In this document: positions 11,393-19,453 of the stretch, piece after piece
How positions within the stretch are numbered: position 1 is the stretch's first letter
Layout: each line of letters opens with the position of its first letter
Notes under the pieces: model-generated
Seen by the model: the letters and a program-made list of their open reading frames with translations, nothing else
The model's database searches: none
Told to the model about the DNA's origin: nothing
NCBI RefSeq assembly: GCF_017161425.1
Contig: NZ_CP071057.1
Span: forward strand, 1 to 64,000
DNA length: 64,000 bases
Origin: Marinicauda algicola
Lineage (GTDB): Bacteria > Pseudomonadota > Alphaproteobacteria > Caulobacterales > Maricaulaceae
Reading direction: 5' to 3'
Made by a program: the position numbers and the translations under genes

Positions 11393-11411
11393 ATAAAGAT
11401 ATATCCTTTCA
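11393..11411. promoter_or_regulatory. GATATATC operator-like palindrome upstream of the LeuC-like gene
   Basis: AAAGATATATCCTTT lies 48 bases upstream of the LeuC-like start, inside a 126-base intergenic stretch that is much more AT-rich than its surroundings. The GATATATC core is shared with the sites at 16727 and 17259. It is the expected kind of site for the local GntR regulator. Confidence 0.55.
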
Positions 11412-11456
11412 TCCAAGGTCGGGACTTGTCGGGCCGGAACGGAGTTTTATGACGCG

Positions 11457-12737
11457 ATGACGCGGCCGCGCACGCTGGTTGAGAAGATCATGGCCCGCCC
11501 AGCGGAGGCGCGGACGTGCGTCCGGGCGACATCGTCACGGTGCAGGTCGATCTCGCCATGGCCATGACAGCTCCGGGCCGCGGCGCTGGCGCGCGCGCCT
11601 GGAGGCGCTGGGCGCGCGGCTGTGGGATCCCGACAAGGTCGTGATCGTCTCCGATCACTACGTGCCGGCCGTCGATCCGGCGAGCGGAAATCCTGAAGAC
11701 CACGCGCGAGTTCGCTCGCGATTACGGCGTGGAACGCTTCTACGACATGCGCGGCATCTGCCATGTCGTGCTGCCCGAGCACGGCCATCTCAAGCCGGGC
11801 ATGTGGCCGGCGGGGATTCCCACACGACCAATGGTGGGGCGTTCGGCTGCTATGCGGCCGGGTTCGGCGCGACCGACATGACCGCGATCGTGGCCACGGG
11901 AAAGACCTGGACGGTCGTGCCGAGACCATCCGGGTGGAGATCGCGGGCGAATTCCGGGAGGGCGTGGCGGCCAAGGACGTCATGCTCCTGCTCTGCCGCG
12001 AGCTCGGCATGGGCAATCATTTCAAGACGATCGAATATGGCGGGCCGGCAGTGCGCGCGATGGACATGGAAGCGCGCATGGTGCTCTCCAACATGGCCGC
12101 GGAACTCGGCGGGGATACCGGGCTCATCGAGCCGGACGAGACGACGCTGTCCCATATCCGCGCCCATGGCGGCGAGGTGGAGGACGAGGCGATCGCGCGC
12201 TGGCGCAGCGACGCGGGCTGCGGCTACGCGAAGGTGCACGCCGTGGACGCTTCCGCCCTGCAGCCCCAGGTGGCGGCGCCGCACAGCCCGGCGAACTCGG
12301 ACGCGATCTCGAACGCGTCCGGCGAACGCATCGACCAGGCCTATATCGGCGCCTGCATCGGGGCGAAGCTCACCGACCTTCAGATGGCCGCGCGCGTGCT
12401 GGAGGGGCGCAAGGTCGCCAGGGGCGTGCGCCTGCTCGTCGCGCCGGCCTCGGCCAAGGTCACCCACGCCGCGGCCAGGGACGGCACGCTCGCCACGCTG
12501 ACCGAGGCGGGCGCGGTGATCCTGCCTCGGGATGCGGCGCGTGCGCCGGGCTCGGCGCCGGGCTGCTCGCCGAGGGGGAGGTGTGCATCTCCTCGACCAA
12601 CCGCAATTTCCGTGGCCGGATGGGCCACAAGGACGCAGGTCTGGCTCGGCTCGCCCTTCACGGTGGCGGCCTCGGCGGTCACGGGAACGATCACCGATCC
12701 GCGCGAATTCCTCGGCGAACGCCGGAGGGCGGCATGA
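11457..12737 (+). CDS. aconitase/LeuC-type hydro-lyase large subunit (frameshifted)
   Basis: This is the large subunit of a 4Fe-4S hydro-lyase of the LeuC/homoaconitase class. Family signatures are [20 protein letters not shown], the first cluster cysteine in [15 protein letters not shown], and the paired cysteines in [13 protein letters not shown] followed by [11 protein letters not shown]. Slips occur near 11510, 11575, 11690, 11810, 11925, 12535 and 12640. A leucine-synthesis role is unlikely because the neighbours are a PrpB-type lyase and amide hydrolases. It better resembles the dehydratase pair that hydrates a substituted maleate before an aldol-type cleavage, as in 2,3-dimethylmalate metabolism. 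The small subunit follows with an ATGA overlap. Confidence 0.82.
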
Positions 12738-13195
12738 GCACACCGGACATCATACGAGGCCGGGCCTGGGTGTTCGGCGACCGGATCGACACCGACCTGC
12801 TCGCCCCCGGCCACGCCATGAAGAAGGGACCCGAGGCGCTCGCCATGCACTGCCTGGAGGCCGTCGACCCGGCTTTCGCCCGGGAAGTGGAACGCGGCGA
12901 CATCGTGGTGGCGGGGGAGGATTTCGGCATTGGCCGAGCGGGAGCAGCGGCGATCTCGCTGAAGCTGCTCGGGTCTCGGCGGTGATCGCGAAGAGCTTCG
13001 CGCGCATCTTCTACCGCAACGCCATCAATATCGGCCTGCCCGCGATCCCGCTCGCCGAGGCCGGCGACATCGCGGCCGGCGACCGCCTGCTGGTCGACCT
13101 GTCGAAGGGGAACTCGTCGACGAGACGACGGGTGAGGAATTCGCATTCCCGCCCCTGCGGACCATCTCACCGCCATGATCGAGGCGGCGGGCTGA
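12734..13195 (+). CDS. aconitase/LeuD-type hydro-lyase small subunit (frameshifted)
   Basis: The small swivelling subunit is recognised by [20 protein letters not shown], the [13 protein letters not shown] motif and [20 protein letters not shown], all characteristic of LeuD. Slips near 12935, 12975 and 13110 interrupt about 150 residues. It overlaps the large subunit by four bases. A 15-codon ORF lies between its stop and the lyase start and is probably only a spacer. Together with the large subunit it should form an iron-sulfur hydratase/dehydratase acting on a di- or tricarboxylate. Confidence 0.82.
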
Positions 13196-13238
13196 TGGCG
13201 CAGCTGAAAGCCCGATTCAACGCCCCGGAGGCGCAGCC

Positions 13239-14113
13239 ATGACCAGCCTGAAGACACGCCTCGCCGAAGGCCGGCCGTGCTCGCGCCCGGCGTGTACGAC
13301 GCGCTTTCCGCCCTGCTCGTGGAGCAGGCGGGCTTCGAGGCGGCCTATCTCTCCGGCGCGTCCATCGCCTACACGCAGCTCGGCCGGCCCGACCTGGGCC
13401 TCGTCACCGCGAGCGAGGTCGCCGACGTGATCGCCCGCATCCGCGAACGCACCGGCATACCCCTCGTGGTCGATGCCGATACCGGTTTCGGCAATGCGCT
13501 CAACGTCCAGCGCACGGTGGAGATGTTCGAGCGCGCCGGGCGAGCGCAATCCAGATCGAGGACCAGAACCTGCCCAAGGCTGCGGGCATCTCGCCGGCAA
13601 GAGCCTCGTCTCACCGGAGGAGATGGCCGGCAAGGTGCGCGCCGCCGTCGACGCGCGCAAGAGCCGGGAAACCCTCATCATCGCCGCACCGACGCCATCG
13701 CGGTGGAGGGTTTCGAGGCCGCGCTGGAGCGCGCCGAGGCGTATCTCGCCGCGGGGGCGGACATGCTGTTCGTCGAGGCTCCCAGGAGCGCGGAGGAACT
13801 CTCCGCCATCGCGCGCCGGTTCAAGTCGCGCGTGCCGCTGCTCGCCAACATGGTTGAGGCGGTAGGACCCGATGAGGACGCTCGACCAGCTCGACGCGCA
13901 GGGCTCAGGTTCGTGATCACGCCAGGCGCCATGGTGCGCGCGCTCGCCTTCATGGCGCGCGAATTCCTCTCCGGGCTGAAGCAGACCGGCTCGACCGCCG
14001 GCTATCGCGAGCGCATGCTCGATTTCGACGGGCTGAACGCCCTGCTCGGGCTTCCGGAGATGAAGGAGAAGGGCGCACGCTACGACGCCGACCGAAAGGA
14101 TGCGGCCGAGTAG
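13239..14113 (+). CDS. isocitrate lyase/PEP mutase family lyase (frameshifted)
   Basis: This PrpB-like protein belongs to the isocitrate lyase/phosphoenolpyruvate mutase superfamily and has about 290 residues. After repair it shows [20 protein letters not shown], the Mg-binding [10 protein letters not shown], the active-site loop with [17 protein letters not shown] (compare KKCGHL in isocitrate and methylisocitrate lyases) and [11 protein letters not shown]. Slips lie near 13275, 13540, 13580, 13685 and 13870. The expected reaction is retro-aldol cleavage of a 2-alkylmalate-type acid to pyruvate or succinate plus a second product. Directly downstream of the LeuCD pair, it probably cleaves that enzyme's hydrated product. 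Confidence 0.85.
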
Positions 14114-14127
14114 GAGCGCGGAGTGTC

Positions 14128-15030
14128 CTAGAACGCCTTCACGATCTCGTCCGCCGCGCGCACCACACCGCCTCGTCGCCGGCGAACTCGGCGAGCATGT
14201 TGACGAGCGAGCGCATGCGGAAGGGCTGGCCGGCGACGAAGGGGGTGAGCGTGAAGCCCAGTACCTGCGCGCCGTGGCGGTCGTGCTCGGTCTTGAGATA
14301 GTCCTTCGCTTCCAGGATCTGGTCGGTCCACAGATCCTCGGTCTGCTTTCTCTCGACGAGCAGCTTGAAATCGTCGAGCTCGTTGAGGAGCGGCAGGGCG
14401 GTGATCGGCCTGCGCGCGTCCTCAGCGGCAGCGGCACCCCGTCGCTTTCCCAGTCGAGAAGCGCGGTGAACCCGGCCTCGGCGAGGAGGTCGGGCGTTGC
14501 AAAGCTCTCCTGGCGCGCCGGCGAGAGCCAGGTCGTGGGGTGGAGCCGGCCGCGTCGAAGGCCTCGCGCACGTCTTCGATCATCGCGCGCTCCTCGCTTT
14601 CGGAGAGCCCGGCATGGTGGATCGCGTCGCCGTGTAGACCCGCGGCGGCGAGTTCGTGCCGTCTCCCACGATCGCCTCGGCGAGCGGGCGGGCGCGGGTG
14701 AGCAGCGCCGCGCTTACCGGGAAGGTCGCCTTCAGCCCGGCGGATTTCAGCGCGTGAGCAGGCGGAGCACCCCGACCCGGTTGCCGTAGTCGCGCGCGGT
14801 GAAGTGGCGAAGGTCCGGGAAGGGCGTGACCATGCCGTGGGATGGCCGAAGGGGGTCTTGTGCGGATCGATCGGGTGGTACTCGCAGGGGATGACGATCA
14901 TCGCCGCGACCTGGCGGGCGTTCTTCAGCCGGACCGGCGCGCGGTCCTTTGCGAGGCGCCAGTCATAGCGCCCGATGTCCTGGCCGTAGCCGCGCTTGTC
15001 GTATTCGAGATAGGCGGGAGGAAGGCTCAT
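14128..15030 (-). CDS. polysaccharide deacetylase-fold hydrolase, second copy (frameshifted)
   Basis: This NodB/polysaccharide-deacetylase-fold protein is related to the adjacent intact gene, from which it starts with a four-base overlap. The N-terminus is clean (KRGYGQDIGRYDWRLAKDRA, VAAMIVIPCEYHP). Repaired downstream segments include FTARDYGNRVGVLRLL, mirroring DYGNRVGHWRLMELM in its neighbour. Slips begin near 14840 and recur about every 100 bases to 14420. These are the last members of the dense error region. In catabolic clusters such proteins are often allantoinase-like (PuuE) or other cyclic amide hydrolases rather than sugar deacetylases. Confidence 0.75.
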
Positions 15031-15971
15031 CGCTCGAACGCCTCGAATGCGGTGCCGCCGGTGGCGAGGCCCTTCTTTTCCAGATCGTCCTGCGTCGTAT
15101 CCCAGTAATGCTCGCGCCAGTGGCCGGCGATGTCCTTCGCGGTCGCGAACCAGACTTCGTCATGGGCGGTGATGTGCTTGAGCGCCTCCTCGAACGGGCG
15201 CAGGCGGTGCGGCTGGGCGACGAGATAGGCATGCAGCGGGATGCACATCACCGTGCCCGAAGTCTCGCCCTCCTCCAGCAGCTGGTCGAACTGGCGCTTG
15301 AGGACGTCGCCATAGCGCCAGGGATCCATGGCGAGCTGGCCGTAGGTGATGACGTCGTTGACCTCGAGCGAATAGGGCATGGAGCACAGCCTGCCGGTCT
15401 TGGTCTTCACCCGCTGGGGCTGGTCGTCCTGGAACAGGTCGCACGTGTACCAGAAGCCATGCTCGGCGATGAGGTCGAGCGTGCGCGTCGTGTCCGTCAG
15501 CGCCGGGGCGAGATAGCCGCGGATGCGCTGGCCCGTGGCGGCCTCCACCGTGCGGATCGAATCCTCGATCACGGCGCGCTCCTGGTCCTCGCTCATCTCG
15601 TAGGAATAGCGCGTGTTGTAGATGCCGTGGCTGAAGAACTCCCAGCCGCGCTCATTGCAGGACTCGATGATCTCCGGGCAGTGGTCGCACATTGCGACAT
15701 TGAGGCTGACCGAGCCCTTCAGGCCGTAGCGGTCCATCAGCTCCATCAGGCGCCAGTGGCCCACCCGGTTGCCGTAATCGCGCTGGGAATAGCCGGTGAC
15801 GTCCGGGGCCGGGCGCGGCCAGCCGGGGCGCTTGGGATTCCTCGGCGGATCGAACTCGTAGAACTCGATGTTCGGCGCGATCCAGAAGGCGAGCTTCTTC
15901 CCTCCCGGCCATTCGATCTTCGGGCGGTCGCGGTAAGGATTGTAGTCGTAGAGATTGGGGTCGGAGATCAT
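15027..15971 (-). CDS. polysaccharide deacetylase-fold hydrolase, PuuE-like
   Basis: An intact protein of 314 residues if started at the ATG at 15971, which overlaps the isochorismatase stop as ATGA. Motifs of the NodB-type barrel include WIAPNIEFYEFDPP, DYGNRVGHWRLMELMDRYGL, CDHCPEIIESCNERGWEFFSHGIY split over the motif-2 His region, and GYLAPALTDTTRTLDLIAEHG. The tandem with a second paralogue and an isochorismatase-fold amidase resembles allantoin- or cyclic-amide-degrading sets. The substrate is not defined. It is transcribed away from the palindrome at 16727 as the second gene of that operon. Confidence 0.82.
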   Translation of the reverse strand: MISDPNLYDYNPYRDRPKIEWPGGKKLAFWIAPNIEFYEFDPPRNPKRPGWPRPAPDVTGYSQRDYGNRVGHWRLMELMDRYGLKGSVSLNVAMCDHCPEIIESCNERGWEFFSHGIYNTRYSYEMSEDQERAVIEDSIRTVEAATGQRIRGYLAPALTDTTRTLDLIAEHGFWYTCDLFQDDQPQRVKTKTGRLCSMPYSLEVNDVITYGQLAMDPWRYGDVLKRQFDQLLEEGETSGTVMCIPLHAYLVAQPHRLRPFEEALKHITAHDEVWFATAKDIAGHWREHYWDTTQDDLEKKGLATGGTAFEAFER

Positions 15972-16639
15972 CCCTGATACCCGTCCAGCCACTCATGAAC
16001 CTCCTTCACCTCCACCACGTCGGCGTATTTCAGCTGCAGGTCGGTGAGGTTGGCGTAGTGATAGCTTTCGTGCTTGTCGGCGACGCACTCCATGGGAACG
16101 ATCGTGCGGTAGCCGTGGCTGAGCGCGTCGACGGCGGTGGCGCGCACGCAGCCGCTCGTCGAGCCGCCGGTGATCACCACCGTGTCGACCCGGTGCCAGA
16201 CGAGGAAGCTCGCCAGCGGGGTCTCGAAGAAGGCCGAGGGCATACGCTTGGTGTAGACCGCGTCCACGGTCGCGTCGATCTCGACGCGGTCGTCGAATTC
16301 GTGGCGCGTCGAGCCGTACTTGATGTTCTGCAGGGAGTCCGGGGTGTCGGTGCGCGTGCCCCAGACCCCCGCATCGGCCGCATTCTCCATGTAGGCGACA
16401 TGGGTCCAGACGACCGGAAGGCCCTTGGCCCGCGCCTTTGCCGAGATGGCGTTGATATGGTCGAGCTGGTCGGGATCGGTGACGTAGGCGGTCTTCGGGA
16501 ACAGGTCGGGCCGCGTGTAGGCCTTCTGGGGATCGACATTGATCACGGCGAGCTTCTCGCCGAAGCCGAAGCGGGCGCGGGCCGGATTGGCGCGCACCTC
16601 CTCGAAGATCTCCCGCGCCGTCTTGTCGGAGCGGGTCAT
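15968..16639 (-). CDS. isochorismatase-fold amidohydrolase (N-carbamoylsarcosine amidase-like)
   Basis: This cysteine hydrolase of the isochorismatase fold has about 223 residues. Key features are the Asp-bearing strand KLAVINVDPQKAYTRPD, PVVWTHVAYMENAADAG, and the catalytic Cys in TVVITGGSTSGCVRATAVDA. The ATG at 16639 is chosen because the upstream extension in the same frame is low-quality and crosses the promoter region. The closest functional families are N-carbamoylsarcosine amidases and maleamate amidohydrolases. It is the first gene of the minus-strand operon 16639-14128 and has the GATATATC palindrome about 90 bases upstream. Confidence 0.83.
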   Translation of the reverse strand: MTRSDKTAREIFEEVRANPARARFGFGEKLAVINVDPQKAYTRPDLFPKTAYVTDPDQLDHINAISAKARAKGLPVVWTHVAYMENAADAGVWGTRTDTPDSLQNIKYGSTRHEFDDRVEIDATVDAVYTKRMPSAFFETPLASFLVWHRVDTVVITGGSTSGCVRATAVDALSHGYRTIVPMECVADKHESYHYANLTDLQLKYADVVEVKEVHEWLDGYQG

Positions 16640-16726
16640 GGTCGGTTCGAATTTCAAGCCTGTCTCCCGGTCTGGCTCCCGCCCGCGATCATGAAGCCTA
16701 AAGCCTCGCGCGCACAGACGGAACAG

Positions 16727-16742
16727 AAAAGATATATCATTT
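16727..16742. promoter_or_regulatory. GATATATC operator-like palindrome between divergent genes
   Basis: AAAAGATATATCATTT is a near-perfect palindrome in the 164-base gap between the isochorismatase gene (-) and the DUF1330 gene (+). It shares all but one base with the perfect palindrome at 17259. It could control both directions. Confidence 0.6.
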
Positions 16743-16803
16743 GCGTTCTGCCCGAGCCGGGGCCTAGGATTCAAGCCCTGTGGCGGAGAAAGCGGAGATC
16801 GCG

Positions 16804-17225
16804 ATGCGCGAACGCACGATTCTGATCGCAGGCGGGGCCGCGCTGCTGGGCGCGTGCGCGGGATACTGGATCGGGGACGGCGCCCCTGCCGCCGGGGCGC
16901 AGTCCTCGGCCGAGCGGCCCGCCTACATGGTCGTGATGGGCACGGTGCACGACCGGGAGGCCTTCATGGCCGGCTATGCCGCCCACCTGCGGCCGCTCTA
17001 CGAACGCCATGGCGGGCAATATCTCGCGCTGACCGGCGATGTGGAGACGCTCGAGGGGGAGATCGGCTTCTCCTCGGTGGCGATGAGCCGCTGGCCGAGC
17101 GCAGACGCGGCGCGCGCGTTCTGGAGCGATCCGGACTATCGCGACCTCGCCAATGCCCGCATCGACAATGAATGGGGCGATTTCGACGTGTTCCTGGTGG
17201 AGGGCCTGCCGCAGGAGGGGAGTAG
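16804..17225 (+). CDS. DUF1330-like exported protein (probable 3' frame slip)
   Basis: A short protein with an N-terminal hydrophobic segment ending in LLGACAGYWIG, which could be a signal peptide or lipobox-like Cys. It is followed by a DUF1330-type ferredoxin-like domain (AYMVVMGTVHDREAFMAGYA, YLALTGDVETLEGEIG, SRWPSADAARAFWSDPDY). As written, the frame stays open to 17616, overlapping 310 bases of the next gene. Adding one G in the GGGG run near 17218 gives a TAG at 17223-17225, right after the domain ends, so a missing base is likely. ATG 16804 is preferred over 16780 because the signal-like segment follows it directly. Confidence 0.6.
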
Positions 17226-17258
17226 CGATCCCGCTTGGCCTTCGCCCCGGTCTCAGTT

Positions 17259-17274
17259 AAATGATATATCATTT
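17259..17274. promoter_or_regulatory. perfect 16-base GATATATC palindrome
   Basis: AAATGATATATCATTT is perfectly self-complementary, lies 33 bases before the membrane-protein ATG at 17307, and is the strongest copy of the motif found at 11395 and 16727. An AT-only-rich palindrome in such GC-rich DNA is very unlikely by chance, so it is probably a transcription-factor operator. Confidence 0.7.
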
Positions 17275-17306
17275 GGTCGAGTCCAGCCGGAGCGGGGAGG
17301 CGTGTC

Positions 17307-17999
17307 ATGGCGGAGTGGTGGGTCGCGAACGAGGTGCATGTGCTGCGCTGGCTGCACATCCTGGCCATGGTCTACTGGCTGGGCGGGGAATGGGGCGTGT
17401 TCCAGACGAGCTACAAGGTGGTCAATCCGCGCCTGCCCTTCGAGGAGCGCCAGCGCCACATGGAGACCGCCTACCGCATCGACATCCTGGCGCGCACCGG
17501 CATCATCTCGCTCCTGCCGCTCGGCCTGCACATGGGCTATCTCTACGGCTTCCATCCCCTTGGCGGGGGGTGGCTGGCGCTCATGTGGGCGGTCTACGCG
17601 GCCTGGTTCGCCCTGACCTGGGCCGCCTATGCGACGCGCGGCAAGCCGATCTGGACGACGCTCTCGGGCATCGAGGACTGGACGCGCTACATCCTCATCC
17701 CGCTGCTCATCGTCACCGCGATCACCTCGCTGCTCGGCTACGGCCCGTTCGAGGCCGGGCCGGGGCAGAACTGGTACGCCGCCAAGGTGCTGGTCTTCGG
17801 CTGCGCACTCATCATCGGCGTGATCCTGCGCGTGGTGATGCACGAGTGGGAGGGCCTGTTCCGGATCCTCGCCGCCGGCCCGAACGAGGATGTGGAGAGC
17901 CGGCTGGAGAAGTCCATCCGGCTCGGCCGCTCGGTCGCCTATCTCTACTGGGTGCTGATCGCGGGGGCCTGCTTCCTCGCCGCGGTCAAACCCGTCTAG
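17307..17999 (+). CDS. integral membrane protein, CopD/DUF2269-like
   Basis: An intact protein of 230 residues with about six membrane helices. It begins with HVLRWLHILAMVYWLGGEWGVF, close to the start of the membrane protein at 7246, so the two are distant paralogues in one cluster. Conserved His and Trp in the first helix and a His-containing WVMHEWEGLFRIL-type loop near residue 180 suggest a haem- or metal-associated role, as in CopD-like proteins. It is preceded by GGAGCGGGGAGG and the perfect palindrome at 17259. It may serve as membrane electron acceptor for the pathway's oxidoreductase; this is inference. Confidence 0.65.
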   Translation: MAEWWVANEVHVLRWLHILAMVYWLGGEWGVFQTSYKVVNPRLPFEERQRHMETAYRIDILARTGIISLLPLGLHMGYLYGFHPLGGGWLALMWAVYAAWFALTWAAYATRGKPIWTTLSGIEDWTRYILIPLLIVTAITSLLGYGPFEAGPGQNWYAAKVLVFGCALIIGVILRVVMHEWEGLFRILAAGPNEDVESRLEKSIRLGRSVAYLYWVLIAGACFLAAVKPV

Positions 18000-18006
18000 G
18001 CCGGCC

Positions 18007-18795
18007 ATGGCCGAGTTCGCCGAGCGCTATTTCGCCTCCGGACGCGCGGTCGAAGACGAGCGCGACCGTCTCGATCGCCTGGCCGCCTTCTACGCCGAGC
18101 CGACGCAGCGCTGGCTCGAGCGCGCCGTGGTGTTCAGGCCGGGCATGCGGATCATGGAGGCGGGGGCCGGCTCGGGCGCGATGCTCGCCTGGTTCGCGCG
18201 CAAGGTCGGCGAGGGCGGCGACGTGCTCGGGCTCGACATCGATCTCTCCCATGCCGGGCGGGCCGAACCGCCGGTGCGCCTCATCGAGGCCGATCTCTAC
18301 GCGCCTCCCGCCGAACCGGAGCGCTTCGACCTCGTCTTCGCCCGTCTCGTGATCGAGCACCTGCCCGATCCCGCGCGCGCCATCGCCAGCCTTGCGCGAT
18401 GGCTTCGGCCCGGCGGGGTTATGGCGCTCGCCGATCTCGACTGCTCGGTGGCGGCAGCTGCCGACAAGCAGGCCGCCGGGGCGGACGACTTCGATGCCGC
18501 CCTCGACCGGGTGCGCTCGGCGATGGACCGGTCCGGCCTCGTCGAGGCCGCCTTCGGGGCGCGACTGCCGCGACTGATGCAGGAGGCGGGGCTCCTCGAC
18601 GTGCGCGAGGACCGCTTCGAGCGCATCGTGGAGGGCGGCAGCTCCTGGGCGAACTTCATGGCGGAGAACAACCTGATCATTGGCGAGCTCCTCGGCGAAG
18701 CCGAGACGGCCCGAAGGGTCGCCGCCTTCATGCGCCGCCCCGGCTTCCGCTTCCACGACCAGGCGCTGGTACGTGTCACCGGCCGGAAGGGATAG
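18007..18795 (+). CDS. class I SAM-dependent methyltransferase
   Basis: This is a Rossmann-fold methyltransferase of 262 residues. Motif I is MRIMEAGAGSGAMLAWFARK, motif II GGDVLGLDIDLSHAG, and motif IV region RFDLVFARLVIEHLPDP is followed by LRPGGVMALADLD. It starts seven bases after the membrane-protein stop, so it is probably the last gene of that operon. Small-molecule methyltransferases of this shape act on O, N or C acceptors; the target is not predictable here. The frame is clean, unlike the genes before 15 kb. Confidence 0.8.
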   Translation: MAEFAERYFASGRAVEDERDRLDRLAAFYAEPTQRWLERAVVFRPGMRIMEAGAGSGAMLAWFARKVGEGGDVLGLDIDLSHAGRAEPPVRLIEADLYAPPAEPERFDLVFARLVIEHLPDPARAIASLARWLRPGGVMALADLDCSVAAAADKQAAGADDFDAALDRVRSAMDRSGLVEAAFGARLPRLMQEAGLLDVREDRFERIVEGGSSWANFMAENNLIIGELLGEAETARRVAAFMRRPGFRFHDQALVRVTGRKG

Positions 18796-19127
18796 GCCGC
18801 GCCCGAGCGCCGCCCTGGGGAGCCCCTCCCGGCCCCGGCTCTTGCCCGGCGCCGCGAGGGGCCGCGGTTCAGCGATGCGCGCAGGAATTCCATGGGCCCG
18901 GCGGGCCGGGAACCATCGCGATCGGAGCGCGCCGCCCGTGTCCCGGCCGGCTCGCGTCGCTTCGCGCGGGCGCAGGCGGGACGACCGGGCGGGATCGCGC
19001 CCACAGACCGGGCGTGGCGGTGACGGGCACAAGATCAGACCGGGGAGGGACTAAACTTCGCGGCCGTGTCCTGCCACTCTTTCCCACTACGGCCGGAGAT
19101 CCGGCGTGACGGGAGGAGTGCTCGAAC
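18796..19127. other. intergenic region, no gene recognised
   Basis: About 330 bases between the methyltransferase and the DUF4212 gene. It is very GC-rich with several partial inverted repeats but no stem with a T-tract. No convincing ORF, RNA gene or operator was seen. The symporter promoter should lie in its right half. Confidence 0.4.
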
Positions 19128-19439
19128 ATGGCAGACCAGGACAACACGGAGGACGTCGGGGCTTACGAGCACGACATCTCCGAAAGCGCCTTCAGGCAGT
19201 ACTGGCGCGAAAACCTCACCCTCATGGGCGTGCTGCTCGCGATCTGGTTCCTGGTGTCCTTCGGGGCCGGGATCCTGTTCCGCGACTTTCTCGACCGATG
19301 GTCGATCGGCGGCGCGCCGCTGGGATTCTGGTTCGCCCAGCAGGGCGCGATCTACGTCTTCGTGATCCTGATCTTCGTCTACAGCGCGCTCATGCACCGC
19401 ATCGAACAGCGCTTCGACGTCGATGACGACGAAGGCTGA
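19128..19439 (+). CDS. DUF4212 small subunit of a sodium/solute symporter
   Basis: A 103-residue protein with two membrane helices, LTLMGVLLAIWFLVSFGAGI and AIYVFVILIFVYSALM, and the charged tail HRIEQRFDVDDDEG. This is the DUF4212 family, which nearly always precedes a large sodium/solute symporter subunit, as it does here 14 bases downstream. The two probably assemble as one transporter for acetate or a related small carboxylate. Confidence 0.88.
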   Translation: MADQDNTEDVGAYEHDISESAFRQYWRENLTLMGVLLAIWFLVSFGAGILFRDFLDRWSIGGAPLGFWFAQQGAIYVFVILIFVYSALMHRIEQRFDVDDDEG

Positions 19440-19453
19440 GGGGGAGCGGGACC

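Noticed and set aside
13196-13241. 15-codon ORF between the LeuD-like and lyase genes
   Set aside because: It overlaps the lyase start as ATGA but is too short and in a region of slips; it may be only translational coupling or chance.
1-14900. True pseudogenisation of the catabolic cluster
   Set aside because: Slips are dense, single-base and end abruptly, while motifs, overlaps and codon use remain; sequence error explains this better, though reads would decide.
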